Notes: generated by a model from the sequence alone, not told the origin. A stretch of DNA of 64,000 nt from Piper betle (GCA_033002965.1 JAURVB010003275.1:1-64000), one strand, 5' to 3'. Shown: positions 47,831 to 59,710, numbered from the stretch's first letter. Numbers and translations: made by a program.

Positions 47831-49234
47831 TTTAGATATTTTTAGATATTGAATTTGTGCAGATAATTGTTTCTCACAGATTGGTACAAATCAAATTATT
47901 TTTTGTGATTGCAATTATCGGCTTTTTTGAGTTTTCTTTTTCATTTAAGACATGCACTTGAGGGATATTTAGCAGTTGACGGCTTGACGCTTTAGTGTGC
48001 TTTATTATTTATGGAAATTGGATGTTGTAAATAATTGGATCAGTATTTTACAGTCTAGACTTTGGAGTCTGGACCAACAAAATGTTGGAAGGCCGCTAGT
48101 GGTTAGGTTGATTTACTCAAATCCTTTTACCATTCAATTCTCAATGTAACTCTACATAAATGTTTTCATGTTTAATACCTCGTTCAAGTCGCAAAATTTA
48201 CATTACTTTTTTTCCTACTAATTCTTGTGTATTACGTCCCAACATCCAAGGGAGGTCCGTGTTAGAAAGAATCTGGCCATTAAAATTTTTACTGTTTAAA
48301 CTTTGGTAAAGAATAGGACTTCATTTTTTGATTTTGGTTCCCACTTACTTGATTTTAGTTCCCTCTTGTGCACTTCATCTAGCTACACCGTATATTTGGC
48401 TAATGATGTATATCATAAAAAGTTCAGTTAAATATTTTGAAAAAATAAATTATAACAACTTCCATGACCACCTCTAAATCCCTCAAAATTATTAAAAACC
48501 TTTCTAAAAAAATCAATAGCATATATGTTCTCACATAGTTTTTAGTTAATTCTCCGAGAAATGGTGCTATGTTTTGCTTAGAAGTCTACCATGATAAAGA
48601 TTTACATTAGCTTTTGACTACTGATAAACAAATGCAAATGGTCATTTTGTCAGTAATGTTTACAAATTAATTCTACCAGGCAGTATGTTTTGCCATGAAA
48701 TTTATTTTGTTATTCAAAAGTGGATCAGTAAAAACTTCAGAAATTTTAAGAACAGAGTTGACTTGTTATTTTATAAGGTAAATCCTCAATTTAGCCTTCA
48801 GAAATAGACACGTGAGCTCAAGGGAGTTTTCTTGTTCTACTATGGTGGTTGGAACTTGGAACCTATGAAAGAAGTAAATTCAACAATCTAAACACAATGA
48901 GAGAGTGATAGCATCTAAAACTTTGTGAATTTAACAACGTTTTCCATTTTTGCTGCATCGAAGATGTTCGAGAAATTTACAGAAGAAATTTAAGAAATAG
49001 AATCCTGCAGGAAAAAATTAATATCAAATTTCAAACAAATTGTGGATAAATCACATATTATAAGTGTTTTGGATTGGCCATTTGTCTTGTCATACATCTG
49101 TCGTGAATTTGCTATCTCTTGCTAATTTTGTCTTCAAAAAGAATTTTAATGCTGACACTGAAAATCTCCAATCTTTTGCTGAACTGTGATCTTATTTCAA
49201 CAAAGAAAAAATTGGATGCACTAATGGAGAATTT
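47831..49234. other. Intergenic region between convergent genes
   Basis: AT-rich, with no open frame of note and no recognised repeat. It presumably includes the 3' UTR of the SNAP gene next to 49234. Confidence 0.6.
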
Positions 49235-51392
49235 CTACTTTCCAAGCAAGTGACGACCGCGAAGGTTAGCGCCTTGGACACGGTATTCTAATTCATCAAC
49301 GTCATCTTGCAAATGATTCAGAGCACTGTTCTGCCTGCAGACATCCAAGAAAAATCATCATGAACTGTATGACTTGTGCACTTTTTTACAGCAGCTAAAG
49401 TATTATCAGATAAAAAAATTAAGTACACTTGTGCAGTTTCATCACAATCCTCAATCTCATGATACCTTTTGAAAGAGATCATCAAAAACTGTATGATTGG
49501 TGCAATTTTCCAGCTGCTAAATGGCTCTTCTCCAAATATTTGTGTGTTTTCATTTGTGCATATAAAGATACAATTTGTGAATTCCCCAATGAGGAGCTTG
49601 ATAACTTCCCTTAACAGCCTTTGGGAGTGCATATAAAGATTTATTTTATTTTATTTATTTTTTCAATAGGACTAAGTTGGTCTTTTAAAGTGCATTAGTT
49701 CTTAATAATGACAGTAATGTACCTTCCAAGCTCTGATCCCATATCAAGGGCCATGCTCTTTATCTGACTAAGTAAATTGCTCAGATCTGAAATTGCATCA
49801 TCTTGCTTTGTCATCTCTTCCTGTTCAATAACTCATTTGAGACATTCTTCACATAACCATCCAAACTTTTGAAAAGATCGTGTTGGTTTTCATCACAAAC
49901 CTCAATCTCATTACAGGAGCATGATATACCAGTCGAAATCTGTTGCAAGTTTATTTGTCTATTAGGTGTTCTTGCAGAGCCAGCTCTCTCAATTTGACTC
50001 ATGTACTTTGTACTTTTCAATGTATTGTCTGCAAGCCAAAGTAAGCCATCTCTTTGAACATGAATATGGTTTATAAGTAGAGATTTAAAAAACAAACAAT
50101 AATTTACATCTCATGGTCAGAGGTACACTAATTGAGCGAGTCTTCTTTGGGGTCCAGGGCTTGGAGAACAGACCACCAAGACTCCCTAGTAGCTTCTCTC
50201 CCTAAAAAATGATGAACGAGTGATTACAAGTTAGAAAAGGATTGCAGATTTTCTCCTGTTGCAATTAATTTATCAAAAGAATACACAACTTTTTCACTAA
50301 CCAACCGACCTTACTTGCCGCAAACACATGTTAATTCAACAACACACTGTTCAAAAAATGCTTAATCACAATTTCAAATATGTTCCTACTACTGATGCAA
50401 TGTTCATATAGAAACCAATTGAAATTGTGGACAAGGCCAACAAAATGGAAAGTAGAAGCGATCACCTTGCTAAGGTCATCCTCCATTTTAGCAGCCTCAA
50501 GATGGGTCTGAGTGATCTGCTCTCCTTGATTCTCCAGAGCATCCAAAGTATATGTACCACTTTGGCTAATTTCCTCTGCAATCTTGAGGCAGTTCTTGAA
50601 CCTACTCGTGGCCTCTTCGGCTCTGTGAACTAGAGACTTCTCCAATTCTTGGGGATTCTGATTTTCTGACTCACTCAGATCTCTCCTCTTCTCAAATCCG
50701 GACCTCTCCATAGAAGTTGAAGAGTTTGAACTGGAAGAAGCAGGGGTAACATTTTCTTTATCTCTTGTAGCATTGGACAAGTGCTTAATTGAGGTGGTAA
50801 AGGAGGACTTTAATTCAGAATCAGCCTCAGAATCAAACAGGGCATTGGAGCTCAACTTTCTCTGAAGTGCACTGAAATCAAACTTCTTGGACATCATACC
50901 TTTAAATCTAGCAGTGGCCTCTTCGGCTTTGTGAACTAGAGGCTTATCCATTTCTTGAGGACTCTGGTTTTCTAAATCAATCCTCTTCTCAAAAGGAGAA
51001 GGAACATGAACATGTGCACAAAAAGGAGGGGCGTTTTCTTTGTCCCTTGAACCATTGGACAAATGCTTGATAGGGGTGGTGGAGGACGACTTCATGTCAG
51101 ATTCAGACACAGAATCAAAGAGGGAGCTGGAGTTCAACTTTATCTGAAGTGCACCGAAATCAAACTTCTTCTTGGACATGATACTTTTTGCAGCCGAAGA
51201 GATAGAATTCAGAAATGCTGCTGCTGCAGGGGAGGTTCGCTTTGCAGTTGGAGGAGTTGACAGAGGCCTCTCAGATTGATCAATAACGCTATCACCATCA
51301 GAGTCAGAATCAGAATCAAAAGGATTGGGGCTTGAAGGCTTCTTTCTCAGCATCATCTTTTCTGATGTGATTTCCAATTGGGTTTCTGCCAT
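49235..51392 (-). CDS. SNAP33-like: SNAP25/SNAP33-like Qb+Qc SNARE with internal duplication
   Basis: Exons on the minus strand: 51392-50466, 50201-50108, 50028-49901, 49820-49723 and 49334-49235. All junctions are GT-AG and in phase, giving 448 residues; the family is usually about 300. Family hallmarks: NPFDSDSDSD near the start, ENQ(S/N)PQE(L/M), the Qb helix with 0-layer Gln 292 (QGEQI), GEKLLGSLGGLFSKPWTPKK encoded by exon 2, and the Qc helix KQDDAISDLSNLLSQIKSMA ending RGRHLLGK, with 0-layer Gln 417 across the last junction. By homology it is a soluble t-SNARE that pairs with a syntaxin and a VAMP for vesicle fusion at the plasma membrane or cell plate. The excess length is an N-terminal tandem duplication: residues 72-164 and 167-266 repeat each other. 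I chose the ATG at 51392 (MAETQLEITSEK) over an in-frame ATG at 51443, whose extra 17 residues look like translated leader. Exon 3 is the least conserved and its donor (gtttgt) is weak. Confidence 0.9.
49341..49722 (-). repeat. Intron 4 of the SNAP-like gene, with decayed exon-3 copies
   Basis: Two direct repeats with an offset of 124 bp start at 49354 and 49478 (atcatcatgaactgtatga / atcatcaaaaactgtatga). The second is followed by caatcctcaatctcatga (about 49447), which matches the end of exon 3 and its donor (caaacctcaatctcatta, about 49897). In the intron copy the donor GT is changed (reverse strand gag|gattgtgatg versus gag|gtttgtgatg). The intron therefore carries dead copies of the exon 3/intron 3 region. 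Confidence 0.6.
50595..51179 (-). repeat. In-frame tandem duplication inside SNAP-like exon 1
   Basis: Two direct copies, 51179-50901 (residues 72-164) and 50894-50595 (residues 167-266), with period 285 bp. Matching words: MSKKKFDFGALQIKL / MSKKFDFSALQRKL, LFDSVSESDMKSS / LFDSEADSELKSS, IKHLSNGSRDKEN / IKHLSNATRDKEN, FEKRIDLENQSPQEM / FEKRRDLSESENQNPQEL, and LVHKAEEATARFK / LVHRAEEATSRFK. Each copy carries the first turns of the Qb SNARE region, but only copy 2 continues into the full helix. Confidence 0.95.
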
Positions 51393-52300
51393 ATTCACAA
51401 ACAGGACTATCCCAAAGTCTGTACACAAAGAGAGTAAGAACAAGAATGATTAAGAGAAAGAAATAAACCGAAAAAGAAGATGTTAACGATCTAAAGAAGA
51501 CCCGACACTTTCAAAATTGTAAGAACTTGATATTTGATCAGGTTGGGTTCAAACGATGCGAAAGTAAATAGAAATTATGATAAGAAGAATGAAATTAAGG
51601 ATAAAAAGTAAGGACTTGAAAAAGGAAAAAGAACCGACATATAAAGTGTGCTGCGTAACGAAAAATGCTTATTATGAGCCAAGAAAACAAATGTTGCAGC
51701 GTTCTTTACTGAAAATAATAATCATAAAGAAGACACAACCATCAAAATTGCAGGAATTTGAGATTCGATCCGATTTTTTGTTCAAATAATTCAAAAATAA
51801 TAAGAAATTATGATCTTACGCAAGAAAATGAACAGGGCACCAAAGCATGAAATCAAAGGTTCAATGGTTATAGGGACATGGATAAAAATAAATAAATAAA
51901 TAAATAGTCATAAAACAATACGCTATTCAAGTGTGCCGCATCACGAAATGCTTATTATAAGCCAAGCAATGGATGTGGTAGTACTCTCTACTGAAATCGC
52001 CGATCTAAAGAAAACCCAACTTTCAAAAATTGTACGAACTTGATATTTGATCAGATTTAGAGCACATTTACGAAAATAATAAGAAAATTATGATTTTGAG
52101 TAATAAAAAAAGAAAAAACTGGGTTGCCAGATAGAGAAGAAAACTAAGGACAGAAACCGAAACAAACATAAAAAGGAGAGGGGAAGGGAAGACATGGGAG
52201 TACTCAAGATCCGAGATCAGAGAAATGGGGGAAAGAAGAGAGCGGTGGTTGTGGAGGTTTTTGAGGCGGGCGAAGAACAAGAAGAAGAGCGGGGCCGTCC
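51393..52300 (-). other. 5' leader / upstream region of the SNAP-like gene with tandem repeat
   Basis: Three direct copies of a degenerate unit start at 51488, 51721 and 52002 (gatctaaagaagaccc-like start; gaacttgatatttgatcag and gtgtgc(t/c)gc...aaatgcttattat inside), with spacing of 233 and 281 bp and the third partial. The stretch 52130-52290 on the minus strand is CT-rich like a plant 5' UTR, and a splice acceptor-like tgtgtacag ends just upstream of the start codon at about 51428. A 5' UTR intron holding the repeats is possible but unproven. Confidence 0.6.
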
Positions 52301-54599
52301 ACGACTCATTAATTTTTTTAAAAAAAGAGGAATTCGACCGTTGGAGAAGAATCAGAAGAGGCAGGACGGGTGGTAGAGTGCACTTTATGTTGTTTTATCT
52401 CATTTGATATTTGAGTTAAGACCGGATTGTTTGTGTTGATATTTTTAATACCTTAGCGGTGGAAAGATCTATTACAATATATTAATTGTGACTTTCAATT
52501 ATCGTATTTTTTTATTATCAATTTTTCTTTATCCCAAACACTACTTCCATGGGAGTGTTGATAATCACTACTAGCGTACAAGATTATTCGTGCAAGTTTG
52601 TTTAGAAAGGGTGCTCTTCGTGCATTTATCGGTTTTTAATAATTCTTCAAAAAAGGTTACATTTGAAGGGTTGCACCATTTTTTTATCAAAATATTTTAT
52701 TAAAAATTTTATATTTCCCAAAAAATTTCCTATAAATCATTTTTTTCCATTTTAAGAATCACATTTAAATTTATTACAAGATTCTGAATGTGACTTGATG
52801 ATATCTTTTTCACGTCAAATTTTTGTGTACTTTTTAACGTTTAATTTTTTACCCCTTAGATTTTTTTGGGTACTGTGTAAGACTAATTTTTGAAATATTT
52901 TAATAAAACATCCAAACGGCTGACTGTAATAGGTAGCAATAAGATTATTCGAAAAAAATAATCATGTTAAATACATGTAATCAATCTAAACATTTTGACA
53001 ACGTTTTATTAGAAAAATGTATAATTTGATTATATTAATTATTTGTATGAACACCATGGCCTTGAACCATACTTAAACTAGTACCTCAACTTTTGCATGA
53101 GACGAGACAATTTCTTTCCCGACAAAAAACAAAAGTAATCATAAAAACTTTATTTTTAATCTTTTAATCATGCATAAGTTGACACGATAACATATATCTA
53201 TCATAATCATATTATCTTTTCATCAAAACAACACCAAAATCAGGGCTTACAAGGATTTACATAAAACCATGAAATTATGTTGAAAAAACTCATGTTTAAT
53301 TCTCAAAAATTGGATTTGGTGAAATATTATCTAATCTAATTAAATATATTGCATATGAAATTCATAATCTACTCTAATCATGAATCATCAAAACACCCAA
53401 CATCAAATCAAAGCAACAACTCATGTAATATGCAATGAATGATAAATTAATTTGACTAAGTTCATTACTAACCTTGACTTGGATTTGATACTAAATCCTA
53501 TTGCCACTATGTCGATGATAGAGAAGATAAAAAAAGGCGCACTAATAAGGTTTTGATAATTAGGAGAAAAGTTGCTTATATTTAAAAGTTCAAATTTCTC
53601 AACAAGTTTGTCATGATTTCTCCTACATGATCTATAATTGTGGACTTTTAGACAACATGTCTATAAGTTGTCCACAACCAACTACCCTTGTTCACAACCC
53701 AAACACGATGACCATTTAATTCTCGTACAACTATTGATTGAGAATCCCTTACTCAAAATCTCTTACCTTTCAAGTCATTAATTGGACCACCGGGTCTAAG
53801 TGATTCATACTGCATCAATATTATTGTCCTTGTTGACCATTAATTGTCCACTTCATATTTCACTTAATTAAATGTACCTTTTAATCTCTTAAAAGTATGA
53901 ATAAATTTATAACTATATTAAAATATGAAACACATCGTGAAGTTAATTGAATAAACATATTGATCAATGTACCATGCATTAAATTTTGAAATATACCATG
54001 TAACTAGACTAATTTTACATTGAATGGATACATTGATTAATGTGTCATGTAATTAATTAATATGTTGATCCACGTATTAGAATTTTTCATGAAATTTTTT
54101 AATGTAATTAAGTGGTCATACTTAATGCAAAAGAAAAAATTGACGTGAATTCATACATTTGAGGGAAAAGATTATTAAAAAATATTTACTAGTTTGACAA
54201 AGAAAATAGTAAAATAATTTGTAAATATTATAAAGCCAAAGAGTGGTATAGACTACTTTCTCATTCTTTGAATCCACTTAATTATTATAAACATATATAT
54301 TGTTTTCAGGTGTTTTAAAAATTGTTTTGAAAAGGGACAATAAGGGTGTAAAATGGTTCGACCAGTTTTCAAATTAATTTTACAATCCTCACTTCTTTGG
54401 AGTTTTACTGCATCACCAAAAAGTGTGCATATGTTTTAAAAAATTTTGTATATATAAATGTAAATTGGGGGAACATTTTAAAAATTTATTTTTATCATTC
54501 TTGAGTCAAGATACAATCAATAATGAGTTTTCCTAACCACTTTAAATATCGTCAAATTGGAGTTTGAAATTGCAAAACCCTATATTTTGCTCATTGTCT
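52301..54599. other. AT-rich intergenic DNA
   Basis: No open frame of note on either strand, no recognised transposon end and no RNA gene that I can identify. The edge near 52300 probably includes the SNAP-like gene's promoter. Confidence 0.6.
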
Positions 54600-55017
54600 T
54601 GGTGCCCTACCTCAGTTTGTGATGTGATTGTTTATGTGTTGGTTGATCGAATTTGTGGACAGAACTTTCATTTTAAAGGAGGGATTTCAGTTGATGACCG
54701 GTTAGTCATTTTGATGACCGAATGAATTGGGGAAGTTGAATTGGTTAAATTCCTAACCCTAACTGAAGTCTCCCCACACTGGAACTAAACACTATCGCCA
54801 TCAAATCGCTGCCGCCTGCTCAGTCATATTCATCTTGAGCTGCCACGTCTCACAGCCAACCGATCCCCTTGTAGGTGATATCCTGAGTCTCCTTGGCAAG
54901 CCGAAGGAGCCTTGTCAGCCAGACACCAAAGCTTGGTATTTTCCGGTCGATCCACCTCCCTGCAAGAATAGGTGCCGCTTGTGCCGCCATCATCAAAGCT
55001 CTCCAAGTCCTTCACGA
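54600..55017. other. Intergenic, no gene recognised
   Basis: A short GC-richer stretch (54780-55017) has small open frames on both strands without a family match. It is the left flank of the DNA transposon that follows; the right flank resumes at 56046. Confidence 0.4.
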
Positions 55018-56045
55018 TAGTGATGATAATTGAACGAGTGAGCCGAGCTTGACGTAAGCTCGAGCTTGACTTGATTAATCGAAGATTGAAGCTCAGCTCG
55101 AACTTGACTCAAGTTCAATCGAGTTTTCAACGCCGATGCTCGAACTTGACTTGAAATTAGACTTTATTGTTCATGCTCGACATGAGGTCGAATTTTCTAG
55201 TAGCAAACAACATACTAGCTCGACTTGAGCTTGAGCTTTCCAACATAGGAAATACTAATATGTGTTTTGTCTTGTAGGTGTATATATAGAAAGATAAAAG
55301 GGTTGTGTTTTTATTTGAGAGCAATATGGGATTAATGTGCTGATTAAAATATGTGCTAAAAAAATTAAATGTAAAATCCCTAACCACCACAATTTGAAAC
55401 CAAGACCGGCAAGTCAAATAAGTAATATTTAACTAGGGAATCATATTATTTGATAGTGTGAATGATTATATTATCTATGCATTTAATTACATAAGATTCG
55501 ATTCAGTTTAGCATCATTGAATCAAAGTTCTACCCAATTAAACTAATAATTATACCACACATAAACAAAATACCATCTTAACTACATCAATTGTATAAAA
55601 TAATACAATGGTTACTATAACCTAAATTAACGATCATATTTTTCATTTAAATTGGTAACAAATGATGTTATTAGATGTTTTAGTGCTAACATATTATGTA
55701 CTTCACTACATGAAGTAATCGATTTAGTCATTATATACATGTTAATAAATTATTATTTGCATGCCAACATATATGCCATTTTCAAAGTTGTTTTAACAAT
55801 ATAAGACCATCTATTAAAAATTAGAAATATTATAATTATTGTCGAGTGGAGCAATGAGCCTTCAAGTCAGAGATGAACGAATTTGACTTTAGTTGAGTCA
55901 TACACCATAATGATTAAGCTTGGCTCGAGCTCAAATTTAATGAGCCTTGTTTGAGCTTGAGAATCTTTATGTCGAGTTTTGAGTAGAGTTGAATCGTGCC
56001 GAATGCCAAATACTCATGAGCTGGCTCACTCAATTAGCATCCCTA
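55018..56045. mobile_element. Non-autonomous hAT-like DNA transposon, about 1.03 kb
   Basis: Imperfect terminal inverted repeats: the left end begins tagtgatgataattgaacga, then gtgagccgagc. The right end, read inverted, is tagggatgctaattgagtga, then gccagc. Flanking octamers cttcacga (55010-55017) and ctcctcga (56046-56053) match at six of eight bases, as expected for an old 8-bp hAT target-site duplication. Subterminal GAGCTTGAGCTCGA-type words are repeated at both ends, another hAT habit. No transposase frame is present, so it would have relied on an autonomous relative. Confidence 0.7.
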
Positions 56046-56053
56046 CTCCTCGA

Positions 56054-57560
56054 CCTTCGTTGATCACCTATAAGTTGCCACTGATCCTTTTACAATCGCC
56101 ATTGCTATTCGGGTGTTCTTGCACGATCAATCGCATGCTTATTTGAACGATCATTAACCAAACCACTTATCTAAGATTGATATTTGTGTTATTACACATG
56201 ATTCTTGCTTGGCCAGTGATCCCATTTATGTTCCTTCTTGCAAGGAGTTTTGGAGAAGGACCTTCCCAAAGGTCCTAGAGGGGTGTGGAAGAGAGTTAGG
56301 TGCTTGGCACTCCTTCAACTGGAAGCAGTTGAAGAATGAAGACTTTGACTATGAAAACCATGTGGATGTAGAAAATCTTGACAATCACTTTGGTGGCTTC
56401 TAAAGTCTAGTGCAAAGTTAGAGTTGGTAGTTATCCTTGATGTCCGCTTCAGAGGTTAATTAGAGAAGGTTAATGAGGGATAGTACAAGGCAAAAGTGGA
56501 TAGACAAGACTTTCACTTGAGGTTGGGGCACATTGCATAACTCTTGGGAGTGCCAAATGATGGTGGCAAGGCTTACTTTGACAACGTACAATTGGAGCAT
56601 CTCATGGCCAAGTTTGTGAGCCGAGAATAACTTAATGGCGCTGCTGTCACCATGGGAACTATTCTCACAAGCCCCATGAGAGCTTGAGACCTCGCCAAGA
56701 TGAAACTTGTGTGTTGGCAAGTGATCGGAACTAACATTCTTCCACAAGTGGGTCATCATAGTGAGCTTTCTTCCTATGCTGTGTACACCCTTCGGAGGAT
56801 CCTCTCCGGGAGGAGGATTAATTTGCCATCTCTCCCTCAACCATTTGTGGAGATGCTTGAACCAAAGAAGGGCAACCTACCTTATGGGAGACTCCTCACG
56901 ACACTCTTCTTCTGTGCTTGACTGGAATTGGAACAAAGGGCCACCTCCATCATCCCCTTCTAGACCATGGATTACAATGTTATCTATAACAAGTTGAGCT
57001 TGAGGGGGGACAAGAAGAGGAAGACCGAAGGTGCATCCATCTCGAGGGAGGAGCCTACATGTAACAAAGTAGTGGATGATGATTTTTGTGATTACTTCGA
57101 CATCCAAGTTGAGGAAGAAGCCCCAAAACCTCCATTAGAGGAGACACAACCCCATGGCCGCCACCTTTGAGGACCATATGGAGCACCTTGGATCATCTCA
57201 CCGCTTGCATGGATCACATGGCCCTTGGAATAAAATAAATGTGACAAGACCATGAAGAGATGAGGAGGGACTAAAATGTGATAATGAGTAACCATGAGAT
57301 ACTCATTAGGGACATGAGTACTCACTTTGAATTCCCACTCGACGGCTACACCTTACACTATCCACCGCCATCCTGCTTTGCTCCACAAGACACACCGGAG
57401 GGAGATGATGTTGAGACTTGACCTAATCTATGTAACTCTTCCATTCTATGCTATTAATTGTCTTTTTGAGATGCAAAACAGGAGAGTGATACGTTGTAAG
57501 GGCTTAGGTCTAGGAGTGTGCACCAATATAGGGCAAGTATGTAAGTGAAATCATCTCTTA
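56054..57560 (+). pseudogene. Retroelement gag-like / 'putative plant transposon protein' remnant
   Basis: Broken frames on the plus strand. 56209-56403 reads FWRRTFPKVLEGCGRELGAW and then stops. 56700-56918 reads VIGTNILPQVGHHSELSSYA, then RINLPSL and NLPYGRLLTTLF; 56967-57170 continues with LRGDKKRKTEG. The pattern 'NILPQ...SELSSYAVY...INLPSL...LPYGRLLT' resembles the putative plant transposon protein domain found in plant Gypsy/Copia-type ORFs. Multiple stops and shifts separate the pieces, so it is non-functional. It may belong to the same element as the LTR that begins at about 57879. Confidence 0.55.
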
Positions 57561-57861
57561 GGCAATAACTTGTATTTTTTGAAGCATTAATGAGAATGAC
57601 TAACTCATTTAGATTGCCAAACCTTGATTGGCCATAGGTTGAATGATATGATCATTATGAGCATAGCATTCTATCATGACATCTTGCATTATTTTGGACT
57701 AACATCTTATATAGGTATGTGACAATGAAGATGCATGGACTCCAAAGGATAAGCTTGAAGATTTGAAGAGTGAAGATCAACAAGGCAAGCTCAAGGGAAT
57801 GCTTTATGGAGATTGACACCCCTAAGTTAGAGAGTTCACTTTACATGAAAGTTGTCATCAT

Positions 57862-59270
57862 AAAAAAGGGGGAGAAAGTTGAACTTCGTTTGGAAGTGAC
57901 AACATCTTAAAACTCTTTAAGGATAAGAGTTAAACCAAGCAACTACTTGAAGACTTCAAAATTAAAGAAGCAAATGAAATGTTGAGGTGGTGAGGACTTC
58001 AGTTACACTTTGGTCCGGACTTTGACAATCGAAGACATGAGGTGCAGGACAAGGAAGAAAAGAGTTCTACATTTGGTTGACCATAGGTTCAGCAATCAAA
58101 GACCTAGGGCTTCATAAATAGCCGAGAAGTGTTAGACTTCGGCAGAATTTTGGTTAAGAGTTTGACAAGCGAAGTGCATGGAGGAACCCTTAGAATGACG
58201 TGGTGAAGAGTGAAGGGGGTCTTCGGCTAAACTTTGGTCAAGGGTTCAACAGCCAATGGGAAAATGTAGCATAAGGATTGAGAAGTTGAGGAAACTTTGA
58301 TTAGGCTCTACTCATTGGTTTAGTAGCTGAAGCTGACATGGCTTGTTTTAAGTGAATGTTTGGCTAACATTTAGTTAATCGCTCACCAGCCGATTGTTAT
58401 AAAAAAATTGCCAAAACTAACAGTTGGAAAAACAAAAGGGGAGGGTCAAATCTCAGTGGCTTCTATTTTTGGAGAAACTTGGAAAACTTATAAATTGGGC
58501 CTTGGGGAGTGTGTTTTTAACACCTCTTGCTATCATTGTAAACCCTAGATGATCCAATTAGGAAGGACGAACTTGTGTTACTAGTGGCTATACCTATTAG
58601 CTTGTATTCCTAGGTGGTTTAATTATGTATTAAGGAGAGTTCTTTCTATGTGAGTTTGCTCAAGTATTTTTGAGGTGGTTGTCCCTTTGTGCGGGGAGCA
58701 TGTGAGGCATCTTGCTTGGAGAAGGAGGTGCTTGGCTTGGATACTCCTATAGCTCAAAGTAGGAGTTCACGAAGGGAAGTAACTTCAAGGTGGTGGTGCT
58801 CCAAGGGTATTTGGAGCTGATTGGCTAAAGATCCTTGGTGCTTGGCGTTGGAGAAGGAAGACTTATTGAGGCTCGAATGGTGTTTGGAGTGCAAGCTTCC
58901 TTGGCATTTGTGAAGTGTTTGTGAAGGAGGCCTTAGCTTGTTTCTTGTGAGTTATATAAATGGTTTGCCATAGTAAAGTTGTGAAGACCCACCCAACCAA
59001 TTGACTTCGGGGGATAGAAGAGAGAAGTATTAGTTGAGAACCTCTATAAAAATCTCTTGTGTCTTCTTTCTTTTCCTTCTCTTTTGCATGCTTATTGTTA
59101 TTTCAGTTCACTTGCTTTGTCACTTAACTCTCTTCTACTTGACTTGATCGCTTTACAAAAAGTAAATCAAGCTCAAAGCCACTTAATGACTTGCAAGGTT
59201 TGATTGATTTGCCAAAGCAAGTAGCTTTGTGATCTTGGTCTTGTGTTGCTTCACACATCACTTATTTATT
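57862..59270 (+). mobile_element. Polypurine tract and 3' LTR of a Copia-type (Sirevirus-like) element
   Basis: A polypurine tract taaaaaagggggagaaag (57861-57878), preceded by gttgtcatca, matches the usual 3' boundary before the LTR in SIRE-type Copia elements. The presumed LTR follows, with several imperfect repeats of a cttcggctaaactttggtca-like word (about 57998, 58135 and 58230) and an aaaatctcttgtgtctt block near 59050. The end of the LTR is not certain. It resembles 4260-5600 in inverse orientation. No Copia polymerase is present upstream, so the element is truncated. Confidence 0.45.
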
Positions 59271-59691
59271 TGATTTTTTTGTATTGATTGTTGCCTTGCA
59301 TAATGTTTCTTGTGCTTATTTGCCACATCTTATTGTGTTTAAATTATTTTTGCTTTAGTTGTCCACGGGTTGTCTCTATACGGTCTAAGTGTCATCGGGA
59401 TCTAAATCTTTTGCAAAGTGTATAGTTAGCTGTCTTCCACATAGATGCCTTCATAGTATTTGCATTTGGTTAAAACCTAGACTTTTGATTAGACTCTAGT
59501 TTATTTTTATTTTATTTTAGATTTGAATTTAGTTGATAAAAATTCATTTTCTTTTGCTCTAGATAATTTTGTTTGATAATTCTAATTAAGTAAATAATGT
59601 TTTCCTCATGGGAACGACAATTTATTCAGTATTATATTACTTGATCACGACTGGTGTACTTGCCAGTTATAATAAATTTGTATCAAGTTTT
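59271..59691 (+). mobile_element. End of an Athila-type 5' LTR (inferred)
   Basis: Lies just upstream of the eroded primer-binding site. The words gggaacgacaatttattcag, attacttgatcacgact and ggtgtacttgccagtt have the layout of the LTR end in Athila-group Gypsy elements. The start of the LTR is not visible; about 0.4 kb remains. Confidence 0.4.
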
Positions 59692-59710
59692 TGATGCTAT
59701 TGCCAGGTAT
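59692..59710 (+). other. Eroded tRNA-Asp primer-binding site
   Basis: tgatgctattgccaggtat sits where Athila-group elements carry a tRNA-Asp primer site (family form tggcgccgttgccggggat). Most differences are C-to-T or G-to-A, as expected from decay of methylated cytosines. Confidence 0.6.

Noticed and set aside
50427..51260. Plus-strand open frames across the SNAP-like exon
   Set aside because: They are shadows of the minus-strand coding sequence.
51393..51443. Upstream in-frame ATG of the SNAP-like gene at 51443
   Set aside because: It adds a hydrophobic 17-residue leader not seen in the family and overlaps a likely 5' UTR acceptor site. The ATG at 51392 fits the family start better, though this is not proven.
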